Shown here piece by piece: positions 1 through 6,437 of a stretch of DNA of 39,430 bases. The position numbers and the translations under genes were made by a program. The notes below the pieces were generated by a model. The model was not told the origin of the DNA. It ran no database searches and worked only from the letters and a program-made list of their open reading frames with translations. Source of the stretch: a virus. The stretch spans positions 1-39,430 of IMG/VR virus record IMGVR_UViG_3300036852_000102; one strand, written 5' to 3'. The stretch's first letter is position 1, and each line of letters opens with the position of its first letter.

Positions 1-126
1 CCCATGTCGGACCCGAAGAACCGGCGGCCGATCGGCGCCGGCCCCGCCGGCCCGCCGTAGACGGCGGTCAGGTCGGCAGGGTTGCCTCCGTACCAGGCGC
101 CCCACTCGCGGTAGTACGGCGTGGCC
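1..126. repeat. Terminal overlap, left copy
   Basis: These 126 bases are identical to 39276-39401 at the other end. The portal reading frame runs across the junction without interruption, so this is the overlap expected when a circular or circularly permuted genome is assembled as a linear contig. Unique genome length is therefore about 39,275 bp. A true short terminal redundancy cannot be excluded from sequence alone. Confidence 0.93.
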
Positions 127-176
127 ACCGCCTCATCGGACGGTGGCCACGCGACGTTGCCGTACGTGATGGGCAC
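1..176 (-). CDS. Portal protein, N-terminal part (continues at 39275)
   Basis: This is the start of the portal gene, which crosses the contig ends. GTG at 176-174 opens the frame, five bases after the stop of the upstream beta-helix gene. The frame reads MPITYGNVAWPPSDEAVA and then joins the portal sequence present at the right end. Joined with 39275-37802 it gives a 549-residue protein, a usual size for SPP1 gp6-like portals. The ribosome binding site before this GTG is weak, which fits coupling to the upstream gene. The start is my choice; no better in-frame start was seen. Function is described under the right-end part. Confidence 0.85.
   Translation of the reverse strand, partial: MPITYGNVAWPPSDEAVATPYYREWGAWYGGNPADLTAVYGGPAGPAPIGRRFFGSDM
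121..150. repeat. 10-bp perfect inverted repeat in portal 5' end
   Basis: GTGGCCACCG at 121-130 and its exact complement at 141-150 flank a 10-base loop. The identical terminal overlap ends at 126, inside this hairpin, and the unmatched tail of the contig starts here. The fold may have caused the sequencing or assembly break. It lies inside the coding frame of the portal gene. Confidence 0.7.
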
Positions 177-180
177 GAGA

Positions 181-1356
181 TCAGCCTACGGCTAGTCCGG
201 TCTCATCCCACACGTTGCCCGGGCCGGCCGGACAGGTGTCGTGCAGCGGTCCGAAGAAACCGCCGTTGGCGTAGTACGTCCGGGCAAAGCGGTTGCCGCT
301 GAACTCCACAGTCGGATTCGGCGATACGTTGCGACTGTTGCAGTACACGGTGTATCCACCGCCGGCCATCAGGTTGTCAACGATGTGCACATTAGTCGTC
401 TGACCCTGGTCGGAATCGATCGCGATGGCTGACGTCTGACCGCACGGGTTGCGGATTGTGTTGTGGCGGTAGGTCTGATCGGTTCCGCCGTCGGTCTGGA
501 ATCCGTCGATGTGACCGCTGTTGCACCAGCTGAGCGACGTTGAACCGTCCGGCCCGAGCGAGCAGAAGCTGTCGCTCACGCTGGCGTGATCGCCGAGGTG
601 CGCGCAGTCCGCGCCGTTGTGAACCCAGAGATGGTCAGCCGCGTATCCGTCGAAGGCGACCGCCTTCGCGTTGAACATGTGATTCATGTCGATCTCTACG
701 TGCGAGAGCGTCACGCCTGAGCGGTTGAAGATCCGGATGCCGTAGTCAGGGTTCGTCATCACAAGGCGCACGTTGATCAAGTGCGCGTTATTGCCGTCGA
801 CCGAGATGTCGCCGTTGATGAAGGTGTTCGACAGCGTCTGACCGGCCGCCACGTGCACCGTGCCGGACTTGAACAGCAGATTCTGCCCGGGCTGGACGCC
901 GGTATTCGTCGCGTCCGGGAAGCCACACACGTGCGGCACCGGCATGCACTCATTCGGCTGCGTCGTCGGCGACGGAGTAGGCGAGCTCGACGGCGGAACG
1001 GTCGTCGGAGGCAATGTAGTCGGCGACGCGCTCGGCGAGCTCGACGGCGGGGTGGCCGTGATCGGCGGCTGCGTCGTCGGATCGATCGACAGGAAGTTGA
1101 ACGCCGCGGCGTAGCACGCGTTCGCCCAGTCCTGTGCCGGCCCCGGCGGGCTGGCCTGCGCTTCGGCCTTGCACAGCAGCAGCTGCTGCGCTGCCTGGTC
1201 GCGCAGTGCCTGCGTGTCGGCCGCCGTGAGCGCGCGCTTCGGCGGTACGGGCTTACCCGCCTGCGCGGGCGCCATGGTCCAGATAGCGAGTACAGCCGCG
1301 AGTACGCCAGACGCGACGACCAACAGCCGTCGCTTTCGCATCTGTGTCACTTTCAT
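181..1356 (-). CDS. Secreted right-handed parallel beta-helix protein
   Basis: A 391-residue protein. ATG at 1356-1354 overlaps the terminase stop as ATGA and is preferred to a GTG seven codons upstream. Residues 6-33 form a signal peptide: basic MRKRR, a hydrophobic core and an AQAG cleavage region. Next come a short helical region with two Cys (about 40-90), a Ser/Thr/Pro-rich linker (about 92-137) and a C-terminal domain (about 145-391). The last has repeated short beta segments rich in Asn, Gly, His and Ile, typical of pectate-lyase-like parallel beta-helices. Many Cys residues suit an exported protein. Known relatives bind or cleave polysaccharide, but no catalytic residues can be assigned here. 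The position between terminase and portal is unusual. It could act on the host envelope or be a virion fibre; a secreted cargo gene seems more likely given the signal peptide. Confidence 0.8.
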   Translation of the reverse strand: MKVTQMRKRRLLVVASGVLAAVLAIWTMAPAQAGKPVPPKRALTAADTQALRDQAAQQLLLCKAEAQASPPGPAQDWANACYAAAFNFLSIDPTTQPPITATPPSSSPSASPTTLPPTTVPPSSSPTPSPTTQPNECMPVPHVCGFPDATNTGVQPGQNLLFKSGTVHVAAGQTLSNTFINGDISVDGNNAHLINVRLVMTNPDYGIRIFNRSGVTLSHVEIDMNHMFNAKAVAFDGYAADHLWVHNGADCAHLGDHASVSDSFCSLGPDGSTSLSWCNSGHIDGFQTDGGTDQTYRHNTIRNPCGQTSAIAIDSDQGQTTNVHIVDNLMAGGGYTVYCNSRNVSPNPTVEFSGNRFARTYYANGGFFGPLHDTCPAGPGNVWDETGLAVG

Positions 1357-2627
1357 CCCCAAATCTGTCGGTACCACAGTGGTTCAGTCGTTTTGGCTGC
1401 GTACCGTAATGCGTCGCAGCCGTGGTCGTTGATCTTGACCGGTTCGTCGTGACCTTTCTGAGCTGCATCATCGTCCCACGAGTACCCCGGAATCTCGGCT
1501 ATCAGGTGCTTGCAGTGCCTGGCGATCTTGAGCTTGCCCGCCGAGATCAGGGACGACACCGTACGCAACCCGCCACCGTCTCCGGCGACCTCGTTCTTGG
1601 CGGCGACACTCTGCCAGCCGTCCCGGTACAGCTGGACCCGGAAGCTCGCCGCGCTCGGGTCGACCGCGACGTACTCAGCCCGTACGGTGGCGCCGCCACC
1701 GTACGGGCTGGACTCCGACCAGGCCCGGTACTCCCGGGAGTACTCCACGTCGGTCATCTGGCGGTGCTTGATCTTGCTGTCGTAACGCCACTCGTCGGTC
1801 ACGTACAGCGCCCTGCCGCCGGCCGGGTCCGGCCCGATACCCAGCTTCACCGCGTGGAACGGGTTCGTGGTGCCGTAGTCGACGCCGTCACAGATCCAGC
1901 GCTCGATGCGCGGCACCGTGTCGACGACGTTGATCGACGGATTCCACCCGTCGTAGATCGCACCCTGCGCCATGCACCACTTGCCGAGGATCATCCGGTC
2001 GTACCAGAGCCCGGTGTACTCCCGTTTGATCGCCTCCACGTACTCCGGCGCCAGGCCCGGATTGTCCGCCAGGGTCAGCACGAAGTGCGCTACCGACCCG
2101 AAGCCGGCTCCGTCCGGTAGCAGGAACCCTGTGTTCAACCAGTGCCCTGGCGCGTCCGGGTTCGTCGTGCCGAACAGCGTCGCGCCATGTCCGGACATGC
2201 GCCCGAGCAGCGTGTCCCAGAACTGCTTCGGAATCATCGTGATCTCATCGACGTACGCGATCAGGATCGTCGCGCCCCGCAGGCGTCCCTCCGCCCGCTT
2301 GTCGTTGGCGGTGATCACGTCGACCTCTCGGCCGAGTACCGTTGCCGTCGGCGCGCCGCGCGTGTAGTCGGTCATCACCGCAGCTGACCCCATAACCGCC
2401 GGGTCCATCAGGGTCGCGAAGACGTTCCGGTACGCCGTATCGAACGTCTTGCTCGTCACCGTGATGACCCCCGGGCCGGCCGCGGCCACCGCCATCGCGA
2501 AGCGCAGCAACGACGCCACCGTCTTACCAGATCGGATGGTGCCGCTCCAGATGTTGATCCGAGCGTCCGACCAGGCGATGGAGCGCTGTTGGGCAGGGGA
2601 CAGCCCGACGTCAGTCGCCGTCGACAT
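1353..2627 (-). CDS. terL: Terminase large subunit
   Basis: A 424-residue DNA packaging motor: ATPase plus headful or cos nuclease that docks on the portal. The Walker A motif GTIRSGKT lies at residues 29-36. The Walker B segment ILIAYVDE is near 120-128, followed by the coupling motif GTTNPD. The C-terminal half carries RNase H-like nuclease signatures: DGVDYGTTNPFH near 245, VAVDPSA near 340 and HGCDALRYA near 405. Length is normal. The ATG at 2627 overlaps the preceding small gene by 17 bases, and the stop overlaps the beta-helix gene as ATGA. Two strong palindromes sit inside the nuclease-domain coding region. Confidence 0.95.
   Translation of the reverse strand: MSTATDVGLSPAQQRSIAWSDARINIWSGTIRSGKTVASLLRFAMAVAAAGPGVITVTSKTFDTAYRNVFATLMDPAVMGSAAVMTDYTRGAPTATVLGREVDVITANDKRAEGRLRGATILIAYVDEITMIPKQFWDTLLGRMSGHGATLFGTTNPDAPGHWLNTGFLLPDGAGFGSVAHFVLTLADNPGLAPEYVEAIKREYTGLWYDRMILGKWCMAQGAIYDGWNPSINVVDTVPRIERWICDGVDYGTTNPFHAVKLGIGPDPAGGRALYVTDEWRYDSKIKHRQMTDVEYSREYRAWSESSPYGGGATVRAEYVAVDPSAASFRVQLYRDGWQSVAAKNEVAGDGGGLRTVSSLISAGKLKIARHCKHLIAEIPGYSWDDDAAQKGHDEPVKINDHGCDALRYAAKTTEPLWYRQIWG
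1677..1743. repeat. Two adjacent palindromes within terL
   Basis: 1677-1709 is a 33-base perfect inverted repeat: 16-bp arms around a single central base, starting AGCCCGTACGGTGGCG. After 18 bases a second, 16-base perfect palindrome (GTACTCCCGGGAGTAC) lies at 1728-1743. Both are inside the coding sequence of the terminase nuclease domain, encoding roughly EYSREYRAW and SSPYGGGATVRAEY. They could form a stable hairpin in mRNA or be a protein-binding or packaging site. The arrangement is seen directly; the role is unknown. Confidence 0.75.
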
Positions 2628-2826
2628 CGCTCGCCTCCGCCTCGGCGAGCAGCTGCTTACTGCGCTCGTGCTCGGCCTTGATGTTCGCCAGGCGCTCCAG
2701 TTCGGACGCCAGCGCGAATCCCCGCCGAGCTACCCGACGCTCCAGGCGTTGCTGATACCGACCCAGCTCCAGCCGCTCGGCGGCGACCTTCGTCCGCAGC
2801 GCCTGCACCTGCGTCGGTCGCCTCAC
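2611..2826 (-). CDS. Small coiled-coil protein between FHA and terL
   Basis: A 71-residue hypothetical protein. GTG at 2826-2824 overlaps the stop of the FHA gene (GTGA) and the 3' end overlaps terL by 17 bases, so it is embedded in a translationally coupled packaging operon. The sequence is highly charged, with heptad-like Leu spacing across nearly its full length (about 7-65), predicting a single helical hairpin or coiled coil. I do not recognise the family. The position suggests a packaging accessory or structural helper, which is inference only. Translation of terL may depend on it, since terL starts within its coding region. Confidence 0.7.
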   Translation of the reverse strand: MRRPTQVQALRTKVAAERLELGRYQQRLERRVARRGFALASELERLANIKAEHERSKQLLAEAEASDVDGD

Positions 2827-3083
2827 TTCGCGCGCCAGGGTATACGGGTACGCCCAACGATGATGACGTCGCCAGGCTCCAGTGGCGTCGAGACGGTCAC
2901 ATCGCGCACGCCTCCATCGCGCTCGATGCGCGTCCCGTTGGTTGAACCGAGATCGGTGATCGTGGCGCTGAAATCGACGCCGAGGTGAACCATCGCGTGA
3001 CGTCCACTGACGTAGTGATCATCCACGACGACATCGCAATCCGGCCAACTGCCAAGGATGACGTTGGCCGGCAGCGCGCTCAC
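2823..3083 (-). CDS. FHA-domain protein
   Basis: An 86-residue protein that is a single forkhead-associated domain. Diagnostic features are a glycine-starting strand (LGSWPDCDVVVDD, 10-22), the SGRHA segment (26-30) and the DLGSTNGT motif (44-51), followed by a PGDVIIVG strand. FHA domains bind phosphothreonine peptides, and in actinobacteria they partner with Ser/Thr kinases such as PknB. The Arg that usually follows the first Gly and contacts the phosphate is replaced (G11-S12), so binding may be altered. GTG overlaps the TerS stop as GTGA. The gene sits between both terminase subunits. No kinase is encoded in this genome, so any phosphorylated partner would come from the host or be another phage protein. 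Confidence 0.85.
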   Translation of the reverse strand: MSALPANVILGSWPDCDVVVDDHYVSGRHAMVHLGVDFSATITDLGSTNGTRIERDGGVRDVTVSTPLEPGDVIIVGRTRIPWRAK

Positions 3084-3607
3084 TTCGCCGCCAGCTCGCC
3101 CGGGTCGGGGCCCGGCTCGACGCGGCCCGGGCGCGGGCCGTACGCCACGATCAGCGTGTCCAGCGTCGCTTCGAGCAGGCCGCGCACGGGGCCTGCGTTC
3201 TGCATCGCGTCGTGACGCTCGGCGACGAGGTGCTTGTCCAGCGCCGTCGCCGCGATGATCATCAAATTGCGCTGGTCGGCCGTCGGCGGCCGATCCACCT
3301 CTTTCTCGTTATAGGTGTTGTCCTTTCCGCCGAAATTGTAAATGACCGTCGGGCTGACCATTGCGGCCAGTGCCTCCTGCGCTCTCTGCAAGAAAGTCGC
3401 GCTCAATACGGCGCGCTGAGATGCCAATTGGGCGCGCCTGTCTTCGACCGCCTGACGCGTACGCTCAGCCGTCTGACCTCCGAAAACCTCCCGCTTGATG
3501 ACCGCGACAGTGGTCCGACTCACGCCATGAATGCGCGCGAGTCCGCTCACATTCGCGCCATCCTGACGCAAGTCCGAAATGATCGCTTCGCGTTTTTCCG
3601 GGGTCAT
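3080..3607 (-). CDS. Putative terminase small subunit (HTH protein)
   Basis: A 175-residue protein with an N-terminal helix-turn-helix (about residues 4-38, GLARIHGVSRTTVAVIKREV), a long helical middle rich in Ala and Gln (about 45-85) and a C-terminal region of unknown fold. This order, DNA-binding head followed by helical oligomerisation segment, is typical of phage TerS proteins that recognise the packaging site. Its position two small genes before terL supports the call. ATG at 3607 overlaps the upstream stop (ATGA). A transcription regulator is the main alternative, but the packaging context makes TerS more likely. Confidence 0.65.
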   Translation of the reverse strand: MTPEKREAIISDLRQDGANVSGLARIHGVSRTTVAVIKREVFGGQTAERTRQAVEDRRAQLASQRAVLSATFLQRAQEALAAMVSPTVIYNFGGKDNTYNEKEVDRPPTADQRNLMIIAATALDKHLVAERHDAMQNAGPVRGLLEATLDTLIVAYGPRPGRVEPGPDPGELAAK

Positions 3608-3939
3608 TGAGGCGCGCCCTCGTCATAGGCCACCGCCGGGCAATTGCTGACGTGGTCGCCGCCAAGGTAGTCGCCATGACACGTACAAACAGCGACGGCG
3701 AGCCAGGACGGCTGATAAATCTTGACCGGCTGATCGGCCGCGGTCGAGCGCTCCAGCGCCTCCCCGATCGCCACAGCCGGCGTGACGATGCTCAGCGTGT
3801 CCACCAGATACGGCGTCAGACCCTGCCCATGGGCCACGACCGAGACGGCGCGCAGCGTACCGGTCATCGCCGACCGGTACGTCGGCGCGCGCAGCTGCGC
3901 CTCGCGCACGCTCTCTTCGACCTGCCTCGCCACGCTCAC
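3604..3939 (-). CDS. Hypothetical protein with Cys/His cluster
   Basis: A 111-residue protein; GTG at 3939-3937 overlaps the previous stop (GTGA). The N-terminal half has mixed hydrophobic helices and the C-terminal part contains CTCHGDYLGGDHVSNC (about 84-99), a C-x-C-H...H...C arrangement that could hold a metal ion. I do not recognise the family. It is one of several small putative zinc proteins in the leftward block between the replication and packaging genes. It may be host-directed or nucleic-acid binding, but nothing in the sequence fixes this. Confidence 0.7.
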   Translation of the reverse strand: MSVARQVEESVREAQLRAPTYRSAMTGTLRAVSVVAHGQGLTPYLVDTLSIVTPAVAIGEALERSTAADQPVKIYQPSWLAVAVCTCHGDYLGGDHVSNCPAVAYDEGAPQ

Positions 3940-4133
3940 TCGTCAGCCCCCCTGATCATCAGTTTCTGGTCGCGCGACCAGACGAAGTCCCGGATCGCGT
4001 CCGCGCGCGGCGGTCCACCGATGTCGCTACAGTCGCAGCGCGAGCAGACCAGCACCGCCTCGGCGTACACGCCGACCCTGCCGCCGCACGTACGGTGCTG
4101 CGCCTCCGGCCCGATCGTCTGTCGCCAGCTCAT
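3936..4133 (-). CDS. Small hypothetical protein with C-x2-C motif
   Basis: A 65-residue protein starting at ATG 4133-4131, which overlaps the stop of the preceding gene as ATGA. The same frame is open further upstream, but that extension would lie antiphase over the well-supported 4130-4462 gene. It contains a Cys near residue 17 and VCSRCDC (about 33-39), then an acidic and basic C-terminus (FVWSRDQKLMIRG). A small zinc-ribbon-like fold is plausible. Function unknown; its place in the coupled operon supports reality. Confidence 0.65.
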   Translation of the reverse strand: MSWRQTIGPEAQHRTCGGRVGVYAEAVLVCSRCDCSDIGGPPRADAIRDFVWSRDQKLMIRGADE

Positions 4134-4462
4134 GACGTGCTCCCCTCGAAGGCCGAGCGCCGATGTCCAGGATTGCCACACGGCCAGGCGACGCAGTACA
4201 GCGACCCGCGCACGAACCGGCAGCCGGCCGCGCCGGCGCCGTCGGTGAGCGTGCTCGGCGTCACGTGCGTCAGGTGCGCCAGACCGTGATGGCGCCGAGC
4301 GCAGTTGTTGCACCGGACAGGCGTCGCCAGGTCGCGATCGAACGGCGCGGCGACGACCATCGGCCGTGCCTCGCAGTCGACGCACTGGCCGTGCACCATC
4401 GGGCCGCACAGAGTCTCCACGAACGAGTAACCGTCGGCGAAGAGGTGCCGCTGCCCGATCAT
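4130..4462 (-). CDS. Putative zinc-finger protein
   Basis: A 110-residue protein with several metal-ligand pairs: C-G-P-M-V-H-G-Q-C-V-D-C (about 19-30), CNNCARRHHG (about 51-60) and two C-terminal Cys (VAWPCGNPGH). The spacing resembles two zinc-ribbon or treble-clef knuckles, with an HNH-like RRHH but no complete HNH signature. ATG at 4462 and the stop at 4130 both form ATGA overlaps with neighbours. Likely nucleic-acid or protein binding. A degenerate HNH-type nuclease is a less likely alternative. Confidence 0.7.
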   Translation of the reverse strand: MIGQRHLFADGYSFVETLCGPMVHGQCVDCEARPMVVAAPFDRDLATPVRCNNCARRHHGLAHLTHVTPSTLTDGAGAAGCRFVRGSLYCVAWPCGNPGHRRSAFEGSTS

Positions 4463-4683
4463 CCGCGCACCTCATAGAGCCAGGCGCCGAGCCCGTCATA
4501 CAGCTTGCGAGCATCGTCAAGGCTGAGCGAACGTGCCGGCCGCCCGGGAAAGCTGAGCGCGATCTGTTCCGGCGCGCCCAGATCTGGAATCAACCCGAAC
4601 AGTAACCCGTACGTGTTGCCGTCCACGTCGGTCAGGCGCGCGTACACCGGCTCGCCCAACGTCGTCCGATCCTGGACCGTCAT
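4459..4683 (-). CDS. Small hypothetical protein
   Basis: A 74-residue protein, ATG at 4683, preceded by AAGGAG about 12 bases upstream. It begins MTVQDRTTLGEPVYARL, with short beta-strand-like segments followed by a C-terminal helix (LSLDDARKLYDGLGAWLYEV). The VQDRT element also occurs near the start of the protein at 6170-6400, where the DNA is similar too, hinting at common ancestry or a copied N-terminus. Function unknown. Confidence 0.65.
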   Translation of the reverse strand: MTVQDRTTLGEPVYARLTDVDGNTYGLLFGLIPDLGAPEQIALSFPGRPARSLSLDDARKLYDGLGAWLYEVRG

Positions 4684-4689
4684 CAGTGC

Positions 4690-5091
4690 TCAGCTCTCCT
4701 TCGCGACCTTGGTACCAAGCGCGATCTCTATCGCGGTGAGCGAGCCGGCCACCCGACCGCGCCCGTCGCCGAAAATCACGCCACCGTTCGAGTAGTACCC
4801 ATTCGTCCATATTGCCGCGCCAACTAGCTGTGCACCGTGCCAGCGTACCGCGACCGTCTCCACGCGTAGCCCCGACTCGTACCGCTTCATACCTCCCGGC
4901 AACCTTCCGCCGGGCGCCAGCACCGCCAGCGCGTACGACGCGCGAGCCACCAGACCCACGGTGCGCAGCCGCGTCATCAACGACCGCGCGCCGCCCGGCA
5001 CCACGTCGGCACCATCGTCGACCCAGATCACACGCTGCCCGACCGCCAACTGCGCCGGCGTCGGCACCAGAACCGTGAGATCTCCCGACAT
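4690..5091 (-). CDS. Hypothetical protein, beta-rich
   Basis: A 133-residue protein. I choose ATG at 5091-5089, two bases after the stop of the upstream gene, with GAGG in the end of that gene as ribosome binding site. A GTG 17 codons earlier would overlap the upstream gene. The sequence alternates hydrophobic residues (LTVLVPTP, RVIWVDDGADV, VETVAVRWHGAQLVGAAIW) and looks like a small beta-barrel, with a Gly/Ala-rich middle. There are no catalytic motifs that I recognise. Confidence 0.65.
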   Translation of the reverse strand: MSGDLTVLVPTPAQLAVGQRVIWVDDGADVVPGGARSLMTRLRTVGLVARASYALAVLAPGGRLPGGMKRYESGLRVETVAVRWHGAQLVGAAIWTNGYYSNGGVIFGDGRGRVAGSLTAIEIALGTKVAKES

Positions 5092-5093
5092 TG

Positions 5094-5492
5094 CTACTGC
5101 ACCTCGGTCAGCGGTCCAAGCGATTTCAGCAAATCGCCCCAAGTGGTACGACTGTATTCATTTCCGCCGATTGTCCACGTGCTGCCGTCACGACGCCAGC
5201 GATCGCCATCGCGATCCGCCACCTCGTTGACGTCAGTGGGTTCCGGATCGTTCTTCGTGAACAAGCGACCGATCGACTCCGACTTCACGTCGCTCTTGCG
5301 CTCGTCATCGTCCCACGCGTACAACTCGTCCAGTCGTACGCGCAGTAGATCGCCGTACAGACGACACATCAGATCAACCAGCGATACCGCTGCTTCGTCG
5401 TCGCTCGACGCCTCAATCTCGATCGAGATCGCGCGAACCCGACCCCCGATGCCCACAGACTTCGACCCAACATTGAATGTCACATTAGCCAC
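5094..5492 (-). CDS. Hypothetical acidic protein
   Basis: A 132-residue, strongly acidic protein; GTG at 5492-5490, five bases after the RusA stop. The first 28 residues are beta-like (VTFNVGSKSVGIGGRVRAISIEIEA). An acidic helical middle follows (SSDDEAAVSLVDLMCRLYGDLL; YAWDDDERKSD), then a tryptophan-containing tail (WTIGGNEYSRTTWGDLL) that resembles small DUF-type proteins of actinophages. Charge and size would fit a DNA-mimic or adaptor, which is speculation. No family is recognised. Confidence 0.65.
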   Translation of the reverse strand: MANVTFNVGSKSVGIGGRVRAISIEIEASSDDEAAVSLVDLMCRLYGDLLRVRLDELYAWDDDERKSDVKSESIGRLFTKNDPEPTDVNEVADRDGDRWRRDGSTWTIGGNEYSRTTWGDLLKSLGPLTEVQ

Positions 5493-5496
5493 AACG

Positions 5497-6015
5497 TCAC
5501 CATTCCGCTCGTAGTCGCAGGTGCCACGTCGGCACCTCCCAGACCATCAGTCGGCACCCTTCCGGATGCGACTCATCGGCATGCACTTTGTCAGCCCAGA
5601 ATGAGACCACCTGGACATCGTTGACGTACGCGCCGGCATCGGCGAGCGCGTCGCCGATGTTGCGTGCCAGCTTGTCCGTGTCGCCCGAGCCCAACTCGAT
5701 CGGCCCCAGCTCATCATGCCCGTCGCCCAAAGGCGCCAGGTAGAACAAGGCACGTACCCCCACCGGGCCGACGCTCGGCTCCGTGAGCCCGCGACGCGCG
5801 CGATCGGCCCGGACCATGTACGCGACTTGCTGACGCCAGGTCGACGAGCCGTCGACCGACTCACGCACCGTCGCCGCACGTCGGGCCGGCAGAAAGCCGC
5901 GGCACTCGGGTGAGCATCGACATTTCGGCCCCCGCGCCGAGACCACCTCAAGCGAGCCCTTGGTCCGCGGCCTGTTGGGCACGAAAACCTCGGTAACGAT
6001 GCGCACGCCGGCCAC
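5497..6015 (-). CDS. RusA-like Holliday junction resolvase
   Basis: A 172-residue endodeoxyribonuclease of the RusA family, which cleaves four-way junctions and helps resolve branched DNA before packaging. The family core is visible: KGSLEV near the N-terminus, then SGDTDKLARNIGDALADAGAYVNDVQVV (about 108-135). The last supplies the conserved Asp residues that bind metal, followed by FWADKVHAD and the GCRL/VWE strand. A Cys-containing insertion (PKCRCSPECRG, 29-39) precedes the core. GTG at 6015-6013 follows the 51-residue membrane gene by two bases. It fits with the neighbouring helicase and primase-polymerase as part of replication and recombination. Confidence 0.88.
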   Translation of the reverse strand: MAGVRIVTEVFVPNRPRTKGSLEVVSARGPKCRCSPECRGFLPARRAATVRESVDGSSTWRQQVAYMVRADRARRGLTEPSVGPVGVRALFYLAPLGDGHDELGPIELGSGDTDKLARNIGDALADAGAYVNDVQVVSFWADKVHADESHPEGCRLMVWEVPTWHLRLRAEW

Positions 6016-6017
6016 GC

Positions 6018-6173
6018 TCAGAAGCCCCAGATCGCCCGGAACAGCACCCAGAGGCCACGAAACACGCCGCTGATCGCGACCAGCGCCACCAGACCGACCA
6101 GTACACCGACCGCGATCACGCCGGCACGCTGCCAGGGATTCATGTCCGCCCAGTCGTCACGCGACTCTTTCAT
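6018..6173 (-). CDS. Small single-pass membrane protein
   Basis: A 51-residue ORF starting at ATG 6173-6171, overlapping the preceding stop (ATGA), and ending two bases before the RusA start. It has a charged N-terminus (MKESRDDWADMNPWQR), one clear transmembrane helix (AGVIAVGVLVGLVALVAISG, about 17-36) and an amphipathic aromatic tail (FRGLWVLFRAIWGF). Tight coupling on both sides supports it as a real gene. Its role is unknown; small early phage membrane proteins often alter the host membrane or block superinfection. Confidence 0.75.
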   Translation of the reverse strand: MKESRDDWADMNPWQRAGVIAVGVLVGLVALVAISGVFRGLWVLFRAIWGF

Positions 6174-6400
6174 TGCGCGACGATCTGAATGCTGATACCC
6201 AGATGCGTCGCGAGATTGTGAATCTCAGTGGTGGAGTTTTCGTCCAGCGCCTTCTGGAGCTGATCCAGCGACTCAATCACATCGCCGGGCGCCTCGGGGA
6301 ACCACGACGCGATGCGCCACGCAACATTCGAGGCGGCGCATTCGATCACTCTGCTCAAGTCAGTACGATCCTGGACCTTGACCCATCCGTTGCTCGTCAT
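6170..6400 (-). CDS. Small hypothetical protein, leaderless start
   Basis: A 76-residue protein. ATG at 6400-6398 lies exactly seven bases after a TAGTCT -10 element, so the mRNA probably starts at the A of the start codon and carries no ribosome binding site. The N-terminal half (WVKVQDRTDLSRVIECAASNVAWRIASWF) resembles actinobacterial hypothetical proteins I cannot name. The C-terminal half (ESLDQLQKALDENSTTEIHNLATHLGISIQIVA) is helical. It is the first gene of the leftward operon that leads to RusA and the packaging genes. Confidence 0.75.
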   Translation of the reverse strand: MTSNGWVKVQDRTDLSRVIECAASNVAWRIASWFPEAPGDVIESLDQLQKALDENSTTEIHNLATHLGISIQIVAQ

Positions 6401-6407
6401 GCGCCAG

Positions 6408-6437
6408 AGACTAATCGTAGGTCCAACTACCTGTCAA
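6408..6437 (-). promoter_or_regulatory. Leftward leaderless promoter
   Basis: On the minus strand TTGACA (6437-6432), an 18-base spacer and TAGTCT (6413-6408) are followed by seven bases and then ATG at 6400. The -35 lies in a TAGTTGAC sequence, and a second TAGTTGG copy follows inside the spacer. This matches the promoters seen at 11.16, 14.12 and 33.05 kb. It should drive the small genes, RusA and possibly the packaging operon. Confidence 0.75.

Noticed and set aside
781-1452. Long plus-strand open frame opposite the beta-helix and terL genes
   Set aside because: The translation is an Arg-rich low-complexity shadow typical of GC-rich antisense frames, with no ribosome binding site, while the minus strand has clear domains.
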